From assembly GCA_964440095.1 (NCBI GenBank), contig CAYTPZ010000006.1, positions 14,437 through 78,436 of the forward strand: a stretch of DNA of 64,000 nt, in the 5' to 3' direction. A model generated the notes under the pieces. It ran no database searches. It worked only from the letters and a program-made list of their open reading frames with translations, and was not told the origin of the DNA. Origin of the DNA: JACNKJ01 sp964440095 (GTDB lineage Bacteria > Krumholzibacteriota > Krumholzibacteriia > JACNKJ01). Below, piece after piece: positions 1-8,394 of the stretch (within the stretch, counting starts at the first letter, position 1; each line of letters opens with the position of its first letter). The position numbers and the translations under genes were made by a program.

Positions 1-738
1 ATCTGCTTCGAAGCTCACTCGCTGGCCTTTCGCCAGCCAGGGAAGGTCGCTTTCGTAAGCGTCCATCTGCACCCAAACGCGGCTCAGATCGGCCACGGTG
101 AAGAGCTCGCTGCCAAGCTTCACCCAATCGCCCTCGACCACGTTTTTTGTCAGAACAACACCCGCGCTTGGAGCGCGGAGTAGAATGAATTGGGAAACTT
201 CGCCATTCTCTTCCAGGGAATCGATGTCGCGCTTATCCATACCCATGAGCAGAAGTTTCTCGCGCGCGATGTCTTCCACGTTCAGGGTCAAAGCCTGAAG
301 AAATTCCTCCTGAGCCGCGATGAGATCGGGGCTATACAGTTCGACCAGGGGATCTCCCGCCTCCACATTTTCACCGATGCTGTTCACATGCAGCTTCTGT
401 ATACGGCCTTCGGCCCAGGCGCTAAGGCGCGCCACACGGGTCTCGTCCATTTCGATCTTTCCGTGAAGGGGAAGTTCGATGCTCGCTCTTCCGCGACGAA
501 CGCGACTGCTTTCCAGGTCGGCCAGCTTCTCCGCTTGAGGGCTGAGACGAATTTCACGGGGACCCAGATCGGCGGATGCATCTTCGTTCACCTCGATGAG
601 ATCCATAGCGCAAAGCGGACAGGTCCCCGCCTCGGGCTGGCGAATTTGAGGATGCATGGAGCAGGTCCAGTCGACGGCCACGGCAAAAGTCGCGCTCAAA
701 GCCAGCAATACCGCGCTGAGTATCATGACCTTGTTCAT
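1..738 (-). CDS. CusB/HlyD-type periplasmic adaptor of a heavy-metal RND efflux pump (partial)
   Basis: The first 246 codons are visible and the gene runs off the left edge of the window. A signal peptide (about residues 1-21) is followed by a heavy-metal-binding domain (HMBD type) with C-S-M-H-P and C-P-L-C-A-M-D-L. A membrane-fusion core follows, with the lipoyl/barrel-sandwich segment (GRIQKLHVNSIGENVEAGD) and an alpha-hairpin. The adaptor joins an inner-membrane RND pump to a TolC channel and, in CusB, also binds metal. ATG at 738 overlaps the TGA of the channel gene by 4 bases (ATGA), so translation is coupled. The RND pump gene should lie just outside the window. The ion (Cu, Ag, Zn or Co) cannot be told from what is visible. 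Confidence 0.88.
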   Translation of the reverse strand, partial: MNKVMILSAVLLALSATFAVAVDWTCSMHPQIRQPEAGTCPLCAMDLIEVNEDASADLGPREIRLSPQAEKLADLESSRVRRGRASIELPLHGKIEMDETRVARLSAWAEGRIQKLHVNSIGENVEAGDPLVELYSPDLIAAQEEFLQALTLNVEDIAREKLLLMGMDKRDIDSLEENGEVSQFILLRAPSAGVVLTKNVVEGDWVKLGSELFTVADLSRVWVQMDAYESDLPWLAKGQRVSFEAD

Positions 739-1973
739 TCTATGTCTCCATCGGTTTGGCCCGTGAGTCGAAGTATGGCGGCTCGAGCGATTTCACGATC
801 GCGAAGCGCAGCCAATTCGGCGAGGCGGAGGTCTAGTAGTTCGAGACGGGCCCGCAGAAGATCATCGAAGCTTGCGCGTCCGTGTCGGTAGTCGGATTTC
901 TCTAGGGATAGTATTTCTTCGGCGGAAGGCAGAAGCCTGCTCTGATGCAGTTTCCATCTGCGGTCCGCCTCACGCCAGCGGGCGATCAGGGAATCCAGAT
1001 CGGCCCCCAGAGTGAGCGATTTTTCTAGGTAACTCAGTTGGCTCAGGCGATGCAAAGCAGCCGCGGCCTGACGCTCCGCCCGTAGAGGCCCTCGCCAAAT
1101 GGGAAGATTCACCGAGAGGGAAATCATCCAGGGATCGCGGCCATTGTCTTCGGCTGCCGATGCTTCCAATTCGCCGGTCACTATGGTGCTTAGGGACAGT
1201 GTCAAGTCGGGCAAACCGTTTTTACTCGCGGCCTCGAGCATCTTGTCGCGAGAAGCGATTTCGTGATGCATGGCACCGAGCCCGGCATTTCCATCGGCGG
1301 TAAGAGATTCGGGAAGAGGACGATGGGGAATGTGCGTGGCAAGTTCCGGGAGCGCTTCAGCGGTTCTATCCAGCAAAGAGGCAAGCGCAAACAACTCAAC
1401 TTCGCGTGCGTCTTCCAAGGTGGAGAGCCGTTCCTCTTCCCGCGCAATTTCCATTCGCAGACGCAAGAGATCAGCACGACGTGACTTAGAGGTGCTCACC
1501 TTTCGCTCGGTGACCTTCTCAAGCCCAAGAAGCAGATCCAAATCTTCCCGCGCCGTTTCGGCGGCTGCAGCCAGATGAGCCTGACGCAAATACCCTCTCT
1601 CAATTTCAAATCGAAGATCCAAAGCTGCCGCGCGAAGTCGCTCCGCCTCGGCAGCGGATTTGAAATTCGCTGCCTCTCTGGCCAAGCCAAGCTTGCCGCC
1701 GAGGGGCAGACTTTGTGAGAGGGTGAACTTCTCCTCTTGAGGACCCAGGCGCGTCTCTACTGAAGAGGAGTAATGGCCCCAACTCAGCTTGGGATCTGGA
1801 AGCGAACCGGCGCTGGCCGCTGTTGACTCTGCAGCCTGCAAGGAAACCCGGGCCACCTCCAAGCGCGGACTCAGCTGAGCGGCGAGCTTCTGAAGCTCCT
1901 CGAGACTGAGGGGCTCGGCAGTGGCAGAAAGGGCCAGTAGCAGTAGAAGGATGAGTTTTCTCATGCCTTCCAT
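735..1973 (-). CDS. TolC-family outer-membrane efflux channel (CusC/CzcC-like)
   Basis: 412 residues: a signal peptide, then long alpha-helical segments rich in Ala, Leu, Glu and Arg, with two repeats of the outer-membrane factor fold (for example LEELQKLAAQLSPRLEVAR near the mature N-terminus). Such proteins trimerise into the exit duct of tripartite pumps. It lies between the two-component genes and the adaptor, all on one strand. Start choice is uncertain: the first ATG (1973) has no good Shine-Dalgarno, while Met4 (1964) gives a cleaner signal peptide (MRKLILLLLLALS). A sigma-54-like element ends just upstream of 1973, which would suit the later start. Confidence 0.85.
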   Translation of the reverse strand: MEGMRKLILLLLLALSATAEPLSLEELQKLAAQLSPRLEVARVSLQAAESTAASAGSLPDPKLSWGHYSSSVETRLGPQEEKFTLSQSLPLGGKLGLAREAANFKSAAEAERLRAAALDLRFEIERGYLRQAHLAAAAETAREDLDLLLGLEKVTERKVSTSKSRRADLLRLRMEIAREEERLSTLEDAREVELFALASLLDRTAEALPELATHIPHRPLPESLTADGNAGLGAMHHEIASRDKMLEAASKNGLPDLTLSLSTIVTGELEASAAEDNGRDPWMISLSVNLPIWRGPLRAERQAAAALHRLSQLSYLEKSLTLGADLDSLIARWREADRRWKLHQSRLLPSAEEILSLEKSDYRHGRASFDDLLRARLELLDLRLAELAALRDREIARAAILRLTGQTDGDIE

Positions 1974-1975
1974 AA

Positions 1976-2030
1976 CGCAATGGCCAGGCCAAGATACGGA
2001 ATTCTACGACTCCGCGCAATTCACATTATA
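1976..2030 (-). promoter_or_regulatory. Candidate promoters of the efflux genes: sigma-54-like -24/-12 and a sigma-70 -10
   Basis: On the minus strand, 1991-1976 reads TGGCCTG-GCCA-TTGCG, close to the sigma-54 consensus TGGCACG-N4-TTGCW with correct spacing. Its start site would fall near 1965, at the second possible start codon of the channel gene. Further upstream, 2030-2025 reads TATAAT without a clear -35. The neighbouring regulator is of the sigma-54-activating NtrC class, so a -24/-12 promoter here would make sense, but the placement over the start codon is unusual. Confidence 0.4.
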
Positions 2031-2090
2031 TCAACGCGTTAGGGGATTCGCCGACTCTGGCCTCGGTATGAAAGTGAAAATATCTTTCAA

Positions 2091-3416
2091 TCAGGGGGAA
2101 GTATCTTTCAAGTCATATTCGCGGATCTTCTTGCGCAGTGTGGGCCGACTCACACCCAGTATCTCGCAGGCTCGCCCGAAATTCCAAGCGACTTCGTTCA
2201 GCACACGGTCAATATGCCGAGCCTCCACGTCCTTGAGACTGAGCAAGGCCGCAGCACTGCTCTGCAAATCTTCCAGTACTTCCATTTGAAGCACTTCGCT
2301 GGTAGTGGCCATGACTCCGGCTAAGACGCGGTTTTCCAATTCACGCACATTGCCGGGCCAGTTGTGAGCCAGCAGCCTTTCGATGAGGTTCTCCGGCACG
2401 CGATGAACGTGACGATGAAGCTGCCGATTGAAGCGCGAAAGGAAGTGCTCGACGAGTAGCGGAATATCTTCTCGGCGCTCACGAAGTGGCGGCACCCTAA
2501 TCTCCAACACGCGCAAGCGGAAGTAGAGATCCTCTCGGAACTCGCCCGCCGCAACCATGGCTTCCAGATCGCGATGGGTGGCCACTACAAGCGTTGCACG
2601 GAATGGATAAGCGCGGCCACCTCCCACTCGTTCGAACTCTCGTTCCTGGACGACTCGCAGAAGTTTCGCCTGAAGCTCTAAGGACAGATCCCCGATCTCA
2701 TCGAGAAAGAGAAGGCCCGGCCCGGCGAGCTCCAAGCGACCAAGGCGTCGCTGCGATGCGCCTGTAAAAGCACCGCGTTCGTGTCCGAAGAGTTCGCTTT
2801 CCAAAAGGGTTGGAACCAGGGCGCTGCAGTTCACGGCAACGAAGGGTTCATCAGGTGCCAAGTTTCGATGAATGGCCCGCGCCACCAGTTCCTTGCCCGT
2901 GCCGCTCTCTCCGCGAATGAGCACACCCGCGCTGCCGCGGCTGGCGCGACCGATGGCCTTGTGAAGTTCCAGCACTGCACGGCTGCGACCGACGATACGA
3001 TGGGGATCATCCCCCGCCGCACTTTCGGATTCCAGGGTGGAGCGTTGCTCTTCAACCAGCTGCGCCAGCGCACGATCGAGCACGCGATCCAGTTCGTCGG
3101 CTCCCACCGGCTTGTGCACATAATCGAATGCGCCCAGGCGAATGGCCTCGCTGGCGCGTTCCATATCCTGATGCCCCGTGATCATGATCACCTTGGCGCC
3201 GCCGGCCTTACCCTCGTGTTCGCGAAGCAGGTCCATGCCTTCCCCGTCGGGCAGCATGAGATCGAGAATCACCAGGTCGGGATCCTCAGTCTCCCAAAGC
3301 TCTCGGCCATCGGCGAGATTGCCCGCCAAGTGCACACCCAATCCTCGCCCTTTAAGGTGAAGTTCCAGGCTGCGGCGCACGGCGGCATCGTCATCGATAA
3401 TTAGGATCTCCGGCAT
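2091..3416 (-). CDS. NtrC-family sigma-54-dependent response regulator
   Basis: 441 residues. The receiver domain (1-115) has acidic D8-D10, phospho-acceptor D52 in VILDLMLPD and K102 in HKP. The AAA+ domain (about 140-370) has Walker A GESGTGKE (169-176), the sigma-54 contact loop GAFTGA (215-220) and Walker B LLFLDEIGD. A Fis-type helix-turn-helix (about 395-437, GVSRPTLRKKIREY) closes the protein. All parts of an active enhancer-binding protein are intact. It follows the histidine kinase by 53 bp and precedes the channel gene, so it probably switches on the efflux operon in response to metal or envelope stress, like ZraR. The signal is inferred. Confidence 0.93.
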   Translation of the reverse strand: MPEILIIDDDAAVRRSLELHLKGRGLGVHLAGNLADGRELWETEDPDLVILDLMLPDGEGMDLLREHEGKAGGAKVIMITGHQDMERASEAIRLGAFDYVHKPVGADELDRVLDRALAQLVEEQRSTLESESAAGDDPHRIVGRSRAVLELHKAIGRASRGSAGVLIRGESGTGKELVARAIHRNLAPDEPFVAVNCSALVPTLLESELFGHERGAFTGASQRRLGRLELAGPGLLFLDEIGDLSLELQAKLLRVVQEREFERVGGGRAYPFRATLVVATHRDLEAMVAAGEFREDLYFRLRVLEIRVPPLRERREDIPLLVEHFLSRFNRQLHRHVHRVPENLIERLLAHNWPGNVRELENRVLAGVMATTSEVLQMEVLEDLQSSAAALLSLKDVEARHIDRVLNEVAWNFGRACEILGVSRPTLRKKIREYDLKDTSP

Positions 3417-3469
3417 GCAAGAAACTTACACCCATCGACCCACTATTGTAAGGATTTTTCCATTCGGAA

Positions 3470-5215
3470 TTATCGAGTAAGGGGAAGGATGATCCGGGCC
3501 ACCGTGCCGCGGCCTTCATCGCTTTGAACTTCCAGACGCCCGCCGTGCGCTTCCACGCATTTGCGGGCGTTGCTCATTCCAAGGCCCGTGCCATCCTCGC
3601 GCGTGGTGTAAAACGGATCGAATAGTCGCTGCTTCTCACGCTCGCTCATGCCGCGGCCCTGGTCGACCACTTCCAATATGACTCGCTCGCTTTCGGTGCT
3701 GGCGGACAAGCGCACCTGCGCTCCAGACTTAGAGGCCTGCACCGCGTTGGCGGTCAGATTCACAAGTGCACGCAAAAGGATTTCGCTGTCGCCATCGAAT
3801 TTGGCGCCACCGTCTTCGACGCGTAACTCAACTCCCGCTTCGCTGGCTTCCGCCTGCACTTGTTCGGCGCACTGAACTAGCAGCTCATGCAGATCGAGTG
3901 ACTGCCGCCTGAGCTCCAGCGGGCGGCTGTAGTCAAGCAGCTCATCGAGCATACGCTCCAGGCGATCGCCTTGAGCGCGCGCAATGGCGAGTTGCTCGCG
4001 CTCGATCTCGCTAAGATCCTCCCGCCGCGCCAGGGCGCCGAGATTCATTTTCAAAGCCGATAGCGGATTGCGCATTTCGTGTACCACACCCGCGGCCAGG
4101 CGCCCCACGGCGGCCAAGCGTTCGGCTTGGAGCAGTTCGCGTTCGTGGCGGGAGAGGTCGTCGACCATGGTGTTGAATGCAGCGGACAAGCGGCCGAGTT
4201 CATTGCGACCTTCGGGCAGCTTCGGTGGAGACAAATCACCGGCCGCCACACGACCACTGGCCGCAGTCAATCGATTCACCGGACGCGCCAGACCACGCGA
4301 GAGGAAGGCGCTGAGGGAAAGGGCGCCCAACAATGCGACCAGGGCCAAGGCCAAGGTCTGCCGGGCCATGGCAGATAAAGGCGCGAAGGCTTCGGCCGAG
4401 TGGATCTCGGCCATGAGTGCCCAGCGCTGACGAGGCATCCACACATAAGCGCCCAGAACTTCGTCGCCGAGAAATCCCATGTAGAGTTCTGAGCCCGTGG
4501 CCCCGGCCAAACATGCGTGTACGCCGGGCGTTGGCATCTTGTGGGTGAACTCGGGTGGGTGATTCATATGGCGCGATGGCGAGAGCATGAGGGTGTCGGC
4601 GTCCACGAGATAGGTTTCACCGGTCCGACCCAGGCCCGTGGTGTCGGCGAGTATGGGATAGAGCGTCTCGGCCGGGTGCATCACCGCCAGCAAAAGCCCT
4701 GGGTGACCCTCGGCCAGTTGCAGGGGCGCAGACAAATGCGCGATGGGCGTGCCTAGCGGACCCGCCGCCACGGCGCCGAGACTGGGCGCATCACTGGCCA
4801 GAGCCAGGGTAAGTTCATCATCTGAAGGAAGTGGACAATCGGCGTGTCGCGATCCTGTTTCCGAAAGGATGTGGCCGGCCCCATCCATCACCAGCATGCG
4901 ACGGTAGGCGCCCTCGCGACCGAGGTGTGGGCGCATGAGATTTTCGAGATCCGCCTCTCCGTCGGCCAGATCGCGTTCGATGAGCAGAGCCAACTGACCC
5001 AGGTCGTCCATACGTTCGTCGAACCAAGCGTCCAGCCGCGCTCCCCGCTCGCGCGCCATGTCTTCCAGGCGCTGCATGGCCGATTCGCGCAGAGCGCTGC
5101 GCGCCTGCCGATAGGCAGCCACACCCACGGCACTCACCATGAGGAGACTGAGCAGGGCCAGAGTGACGAAAAGCTTCCGGCCAAAAGGGCCGATGAGTGG
5201 CGGGCGATTGGACAT
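3470..5215 (-). CDS. Membrane-bound sensor histidine kinase with extracytoplasmic sensor and HAMP
   Basis: 581 residues. TM1 about 14-34, an extracytoplasmic double-Cache-like region (about 40-285), TM2 about 286-305, HAMP about 306-360. HisKA has the H-box VVHEMRNPLSALK with H379. HATPase_c has an N-box (LVNLTANAVQAS) and G-boxes (DQGRGMS, GTGLGMSNA). It autophosphorylates and passes phosphate to the adjacent NtrC-type regulator, a ZraS/AtoS-like pairing. The sensor has few Cys or His, so direct metal sensing is not obvious. It is transcribed first in the operon. Confidence 0.92.
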   Translation of the reverse strand: MSNRPPLIGPFGRKLFVTLALLSLLMVSAVGVAAYRQARSALRESAMQRLEDMARERGARLDAWFDERMDDLGQLALLIERDLADGEADLENLMRPHLGREGAYRRMLVMDGAGHILSETGSRHADCPLPSDDELTLALASDAPSLGAVAAGPLGTPIAHLSAPLQLAEGHPGLLLAVMHPAETLYPILADTTGLGRTGETYLVDADTLMLSPSRHMNHPPEFTHKMPTPGVHACLAGATGSELYMGFLGDEVLGAYVWMPRQRWALMAEIHSAEAFAPLSAMARQTLALALVALLGALSLSAFLSRGLARPVNRLTAASGRVAAGDLSPPKLPEGRNELGRLSAAFNTMVDDLSRHERELLQAERLAAVGRLAAGVVHEMRNPLSALKMNLGALARREDLSEIEREQLAIARAQGDRLERMLDELLDYSRPLELRRQSLDLHELLVQCAEQVQAEASEAGVELRVEDGGAKFDGDSEILLRALVNLTANAVQASKSGAQVRLSASTESERVILEVVDQGRGMSEREKQRLFDPFYTTREDGTGLGMSNARKCVEAHGGRLEVQSDEGRGTVARIILPLTR

Positions 5216-5259
5216 GCTGGGATTATCCTCGGCGGGGTGGGGAAGTCCAGCGGGAAAGC

Positions 5260-5781
5260 TCAGTAAAGGCTTTTAACCCTGCTCCAATGGGACTCAGTCA
5301 CAGCCGTGGGGCAGCCGGCCTCATAGGCAATCAGGCCGGTCAATTCGTTGGGAACCTCACCGCCCAGGCCAAGCATGGTCCAGTTGATGGGCAATAGTCC
5401 GCAAGGGCATTCGAAATCCATATGCACGGTAAGCCAGAAGGGTCCACTATCGCCGGAGACCATGTGCGATCCGATATCATCGGTGGGATGCCACCAACGC
5501 CCCACATTGGGCGTGCTGTTGTCGAAGGCATAGAGCCAGAAGTTGGAAGCGCCGCTGTCGTCGTATCCCCCGGCCAGCACGCTAACGCAGGGATGGAAGG
5601 CGAAGATGAGTTCATCAAGTACGGCACCGTCGGCACTGCCGTTGCCCACTTCGAAATTGAAGGTCACGGTCTCGCCGTTCTCCACGGTCCAGGGCCCCAG
5701 GAAGGTGATGAAGGATCCACTGATGTCGGCGACCGCTGTGGTGGCCATGAAGATTAATGACAGTACAAAAACCCGAAGCAT
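5260..5781 (-). CDS. Small secreted beta-rich protein with C-terminal W-x3-K-x-L-Y tail
   Basis: 173 residues, no recognised family. A signal peptide (about 1-18, cleaved near TAVA-DI) is followed by an all-beta mature region rich in Gly, Trp and aromatic residues, with a few Cys. It ends TESHWSRVKSLY. The same ending pattern occurs in two other small secreted proteins of this window (17402..18007 and 58876..59487) whose bodies do not resemble it, so the tail looks like a sorting or anchoring tag. The gene lies 45 bp before the histidine kinase gene and downstream of a heptad repeat array. No promoter was found directly upstream. Confidence 0.72.
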   Translation of the reverse strand: MLRVFVLSLIFMATTAVADISGSFITFLGPWTVENGETVTFNFEVGNGSADGAVLDELIFAFHPCVSVLAGGYDDSGASNFWLYAFDNSTPNVGRWWHPTDDIGSHMVSGDSGPFWLTVHMDFECPCGLLPINWTMLGLGGEVPNELTGLIAYEAGCPTAVTESHWSRVKSLY

Positions 5782-5790
5782 CGAAGCACC

Positions 5791-5825
5791 TTCCTGCGGT
5801 CAGCGGTCAGCGGTCAGCGGTCGGG
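5791..5825 (-). repeat. Heptad tandem repeat array overlapping a stop codon
   Basis: On the minus strand three GCTGACC units and a terminal GCAGGAA unit run from the 3' end of the membrane-protein gene into the spacer. The TGA stop of that gene (5814-5816) lies inside a repeat unit. The register matches the arrays near 17.3-18.3 kb. Confidence 0.8.
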
Positions 5826-6998
5826 GGCAAAGATTCGAAAGCGGCGGGCGAGTAGCAATATCAGGATAAACATCATAAAATAAAAGAGTTGCACGGGAAA
5901 CGCCGCCGAATAGGCGGCCGGATCCAAGAGGTTCAAGGCCAGAAGCCCGGCGGCTGGAACGATCCAGCAGCCGTCACCCGCGCGCAGCCAGCGCCCCCAC
6001 TGCTGCAGAACCGCCAGGCCCGGCAGGATCACGGCCGCCGAGGCCAGCAGCACCAGGCGCTGCACGTTGGAAGCCAGCAAAATCTGCGCATAGGCCAAAA
6101 TGAAAAGCGGAAGGAAGCGCAGAAAGATCTCGCGCGGGCGCCTGAGCACGAAAAAGGGAATCAGCAGAACCAGCGGTCCCCAGCTCCAGATGCTCATTTC
6201 CTTGAGATTGAGCAAGCTCGGAGCGGTGAGCCGTTGCAATCCGTGCTCGCGCCAGAGGTAGGCCAGGTCAAAATCCGAAACACCGTGGTGTACCGCACGA
6301 AGATTCTCGGGAAGCGAGGCGAGATAGCTCGCATCACCGTTGCCCATGGGAATTGCGTTTCGAATTGCGATGAGCAGGGCCAGCGCGGGCAAGGTGTAGA
6401 GAATGGACTGCAGCAAAAGCCGGCCGTCCCAGAGTCGCCGCGCACGCAAGGTATAGAGCAGCGGCGCCACGAAGATGATGGACTCCTTCACCAGCACACC
6501 GATGGTAAGCAGGGCCGCCGCCCAGAGAATGCGTCGCTCGAGGGTGAGCAGAATCACTGCACCCACCATGCCCAGGGCCGCGGCATCACTGAGCCAGAAG
6601 TGCATCAGGTTGTATTTGGTCGCCCATCCCAGGGAAAAGAAAAGCAGCATGCCAGCGGTGGAAAGCTGCGGAGAAAAGCCATAACGACGGGCCGCATAGT
6701 AGAGCATGAGCCCGGCTGCGATGATTCCCAGTGCTGCGATTATCAGGAAACTGTCGCGATGCTCCAATGGCGATACGCTTACAATCCAAGGTATGCCTAC
6801 TCGCCAACAGAAGGGCGCTACTCGGAAATCGAAGACAGCGCCATCGGCCATGTGAATGTACTTATGATGATCCCAGGGGCGCTCGAAATTGGGATGCCCC
6901 GCCTCCAGCATATCGCTACGGGCCATAAGCCCGATGACCGCCAGCAATGCCAGGGCGGCCACGAGCAGACGTTCACGCCAAGCGGACCGGTCAGTCAT
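5814..6998 (-). CDS. Polytopic membrane protein, glycosyltransferase-like (function unknown)
   Basis: 394 residues with about 9-10 predicted membrane segments and a short N-terminal cytoplasmic stretch. An acidic/His-rich loop between the first helices (RPWDHHKYIHMADG) recalls the catalytic region of GT-C fold, lipid-linked-sugar-dependent glycosyltransferases, but I cannot assign a family. The last codons and the stop lie inside a heptad repeat, so the C-terminal residues may have been altered by repeat growth. Its start overlaps the end of the upstream hypothetical gene by 8 bases, implying co-transcription. Confidence 0.72.
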   Translation of the reverse strand: MTDRSAWRERLLVAALALLAVIGLMARSDMLEAGHPNFERPWDHHKYIHMADGAVFDFRVAPFCWRVGIPWIVSVSPLEHRDSFLIIAALGIIAAGLMLYYAARRYGFSPQLSTAGMLLFFSLGWATKYNLMHFWLSDAAALGMVGAVILLTLERRILWAAALLTIGVLVKESIIFVAPLLYTLRARRLWDGRLLLQSILYTLPALALLIAIRNAIPMGNGDASYLASLPENLRAVHHGVSDFDLAYLWREHGLQRLTAPSLLNLKEMSIWSWGPLVLLIPFFVLRRPREIFLRFLPLFILAYAQILLASNVQRLVLLASAAVILPGLAVLQQWGRWLRAGDGCWIVPAAGLLALNLLDPAAYSAAFPVQLFYFMMFILILLLARRFRIFAPDR

Positions 6999-7296
6999 AG
7001 TAGTCCACCTTGCAGCCGCATCCGTCCCACATGCGCTCGTAGATATCGATGCGCCGTTTCAGGAATGCATTCAGATCGGGCTCGCCAGGAAAAAGTCGCA
7101 GGATGATTTCACCCTTGTCGCTAATCTCGCGGGCGAGCAGTTCATCGCCCAGGCTACGAATCTCGATCTTGTGGTCCAATGCGGACTCAACGCTGCGCAG
7201 CGGCCGGCTTGCTGCGGCCACCCCATCCCACTCCTCGGGGCTCACAATGCGGTGTCCCGCGCGGGAATCGGCGAAAATAGATTGGGTGTCGGGCAT
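6991..7296 (-). CDS. Hypothetical 101-residue protein
   Basis: Not recognised. It is a soluble, mixed-charge protein without signal peptide or membrane segment, ending WDGCGCKVDYYD with a C-G-C pair near the C-terminus. Its stop overlaps the start of the membrane-protein gene by 8 bases, typical of a real operon pair. The upstream spacer to the divergent ThiF-like gene (7297-7392) should hold promoters for both directions, but I see no strong -10/-35 pair. Confidence 0.6.
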   Translation of the reverse strand: MPDTQSIFADSRAGHRIVSPEEWDGVAAASRPLRSVESALDHKIEIRSLGDELLAREISDKGEIILRLFPGEPDLNAFLKRRIDIYERMWDGCGCKVDYYD

Positions 7297-7392
7297 GATC
7301 CTCCCCCTCTGACGGCTCGACTAACTTAGCCCGGCGACGCAGCTTTGCAAAGCAACTTGAATGCAAGGGCTAGCCCGGTTATGCCTTGTGCT

Positions 7393-8394
7393 ATGAATCG
7401 CTATACCCGCCAAGAGCTTTTTGCGCCGCTGGGCGCACCGGGTCAGTCGCTCCTGCAGGATTCCACCGTGTTGCTGGTGGGTGTGGGCGCCACGGGATCG
7501 GTATTGGCCGAATCATTGGTGCGGGCGGGCATCGGCGAGCTGCGCATCTTCGACCGCGACCTGGTGGAAGAAGGGAATCTGCCGCGTCAGGCCCTCTACA
7601 CGGAAGAGGATATCGGGCAGCCCAAGGCCACAGCGGCCAAGGCGCGCCTCGCGGCCATCAACTCCAAGGTGAAGCTGGAAGCCCAGGTCGCCGACGCCCG
7701 GCCGGGGCTCTTGGACCCCTGGCTTGAGGGACTAGACCTCATACTCGATGGCACCGACAATTTCCGCACGCGCTTCATGCTCAACGACCTGGCCCATCAG
7801 GGGAACATTCCCTGGATCTACACGGCGGCACTCGGCGAAACAGCCATCTGCATGCCGATCTTGCCGGGTGAGACGGCCTGCCTGGAATGCCTCTATCCCG
7901 AAATGCCCGAAGATGGTCTCAGTTGCGACACCGGCGGCGTGCTCTATCCGGCGGTACTGGCCGCGGCTGCCATGAGCGCGGCCGAAGCCATGAAGATTCT
8001 CGCGGGACGGCCGGAAGCGATCATCCGGAAACTCCGCCACCGAGAAATCTGGAGTGGGCGCCGGGCGAATTTGTCCACCGAAGAGGCGCGGGAAGAATGC
8101 CCCGCCTGCAGCGGAAACTATCGGCACCTTGAAACGGTAGACCGAGAGCTATATGTGGTCGCCCGCTGTTCTAATTCCTGTCAGATCAGCCCCGCCGCCG
8201 GAAGCATTCCACCAAACTTGGACACCCTGGCCCAGAAGCCAGGAGTCCGGCGCGGACCCTATGCCCTAGAGATCGAGCAGGACGGCATCGCCTTTCGTAT
8301 TTTTCCCGACGGACAGGCCATCGCCGAAGGAAGCGGGAACCGAAACAAGGTGACCTCGCTTTATCGCAGACTCATGGAGGAGGACGCCCGATGA
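7393..8394 (+). CDS. ThiF/MoeB/HesA-family E1-like adenylyltransferase
   Basis: Start taken at ATG 7393 (MNRYTRQ, the usual N-terminus of the family) rather than an ATG 48 bases upstream. The Rossmann motif GVGATGS binds ATP, and DGTDNFRTRFMLND is the family's catalytic signature. Two C-x2-C pairs (CLEC and CPAC) are the zinc site. The C-terminal 80 residues form a small extra domain with PDGQAI. These enzymes adenylate the C-terminal Gly of ThiS/MoaD-like sulfur carriers. No carrier gene is adjacent, so the pathway (thiamine, molybdopterin or other) is open. It overlaps the next gene by 4 bases (ATGA). Confidence 0.88.
   Translation: MNRYTRQELFAPLGAPGQSLLQDSTVLLVGVGATGSVLAESLVRAGIGELRIFDRDLVEEGNLPRQALYTEEDIGQPKATAAKARLAAINSKVKLEAQVADARPGLLDPWLEGLDLILDGTDNFRTRFMLNDLAHQGNIPWIYTAALGETAICMPILPGETACLECLYPEMPEDGLSCDTGGVLYPAVLAAAAMSAAEAMKILAGRPEAIIRKLRHREIWSGRRANLSTEEAREECPACSGNYRHLETVDRELYVVARCSNSCQISPAAGSIPPNLDTLAQKPGVRRGPYALEIEQDGIAFRIFPDGQAIAEGSGNRNKVTSLYRRLMEEDAR

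Noticed and set aside
5889..7106. 405-codon plus-strand ORF
   Set aside because: Lies opposite a membrane-protein gene; its Gln/Arg/His-rich composition is what the complement of membrane helices gives.
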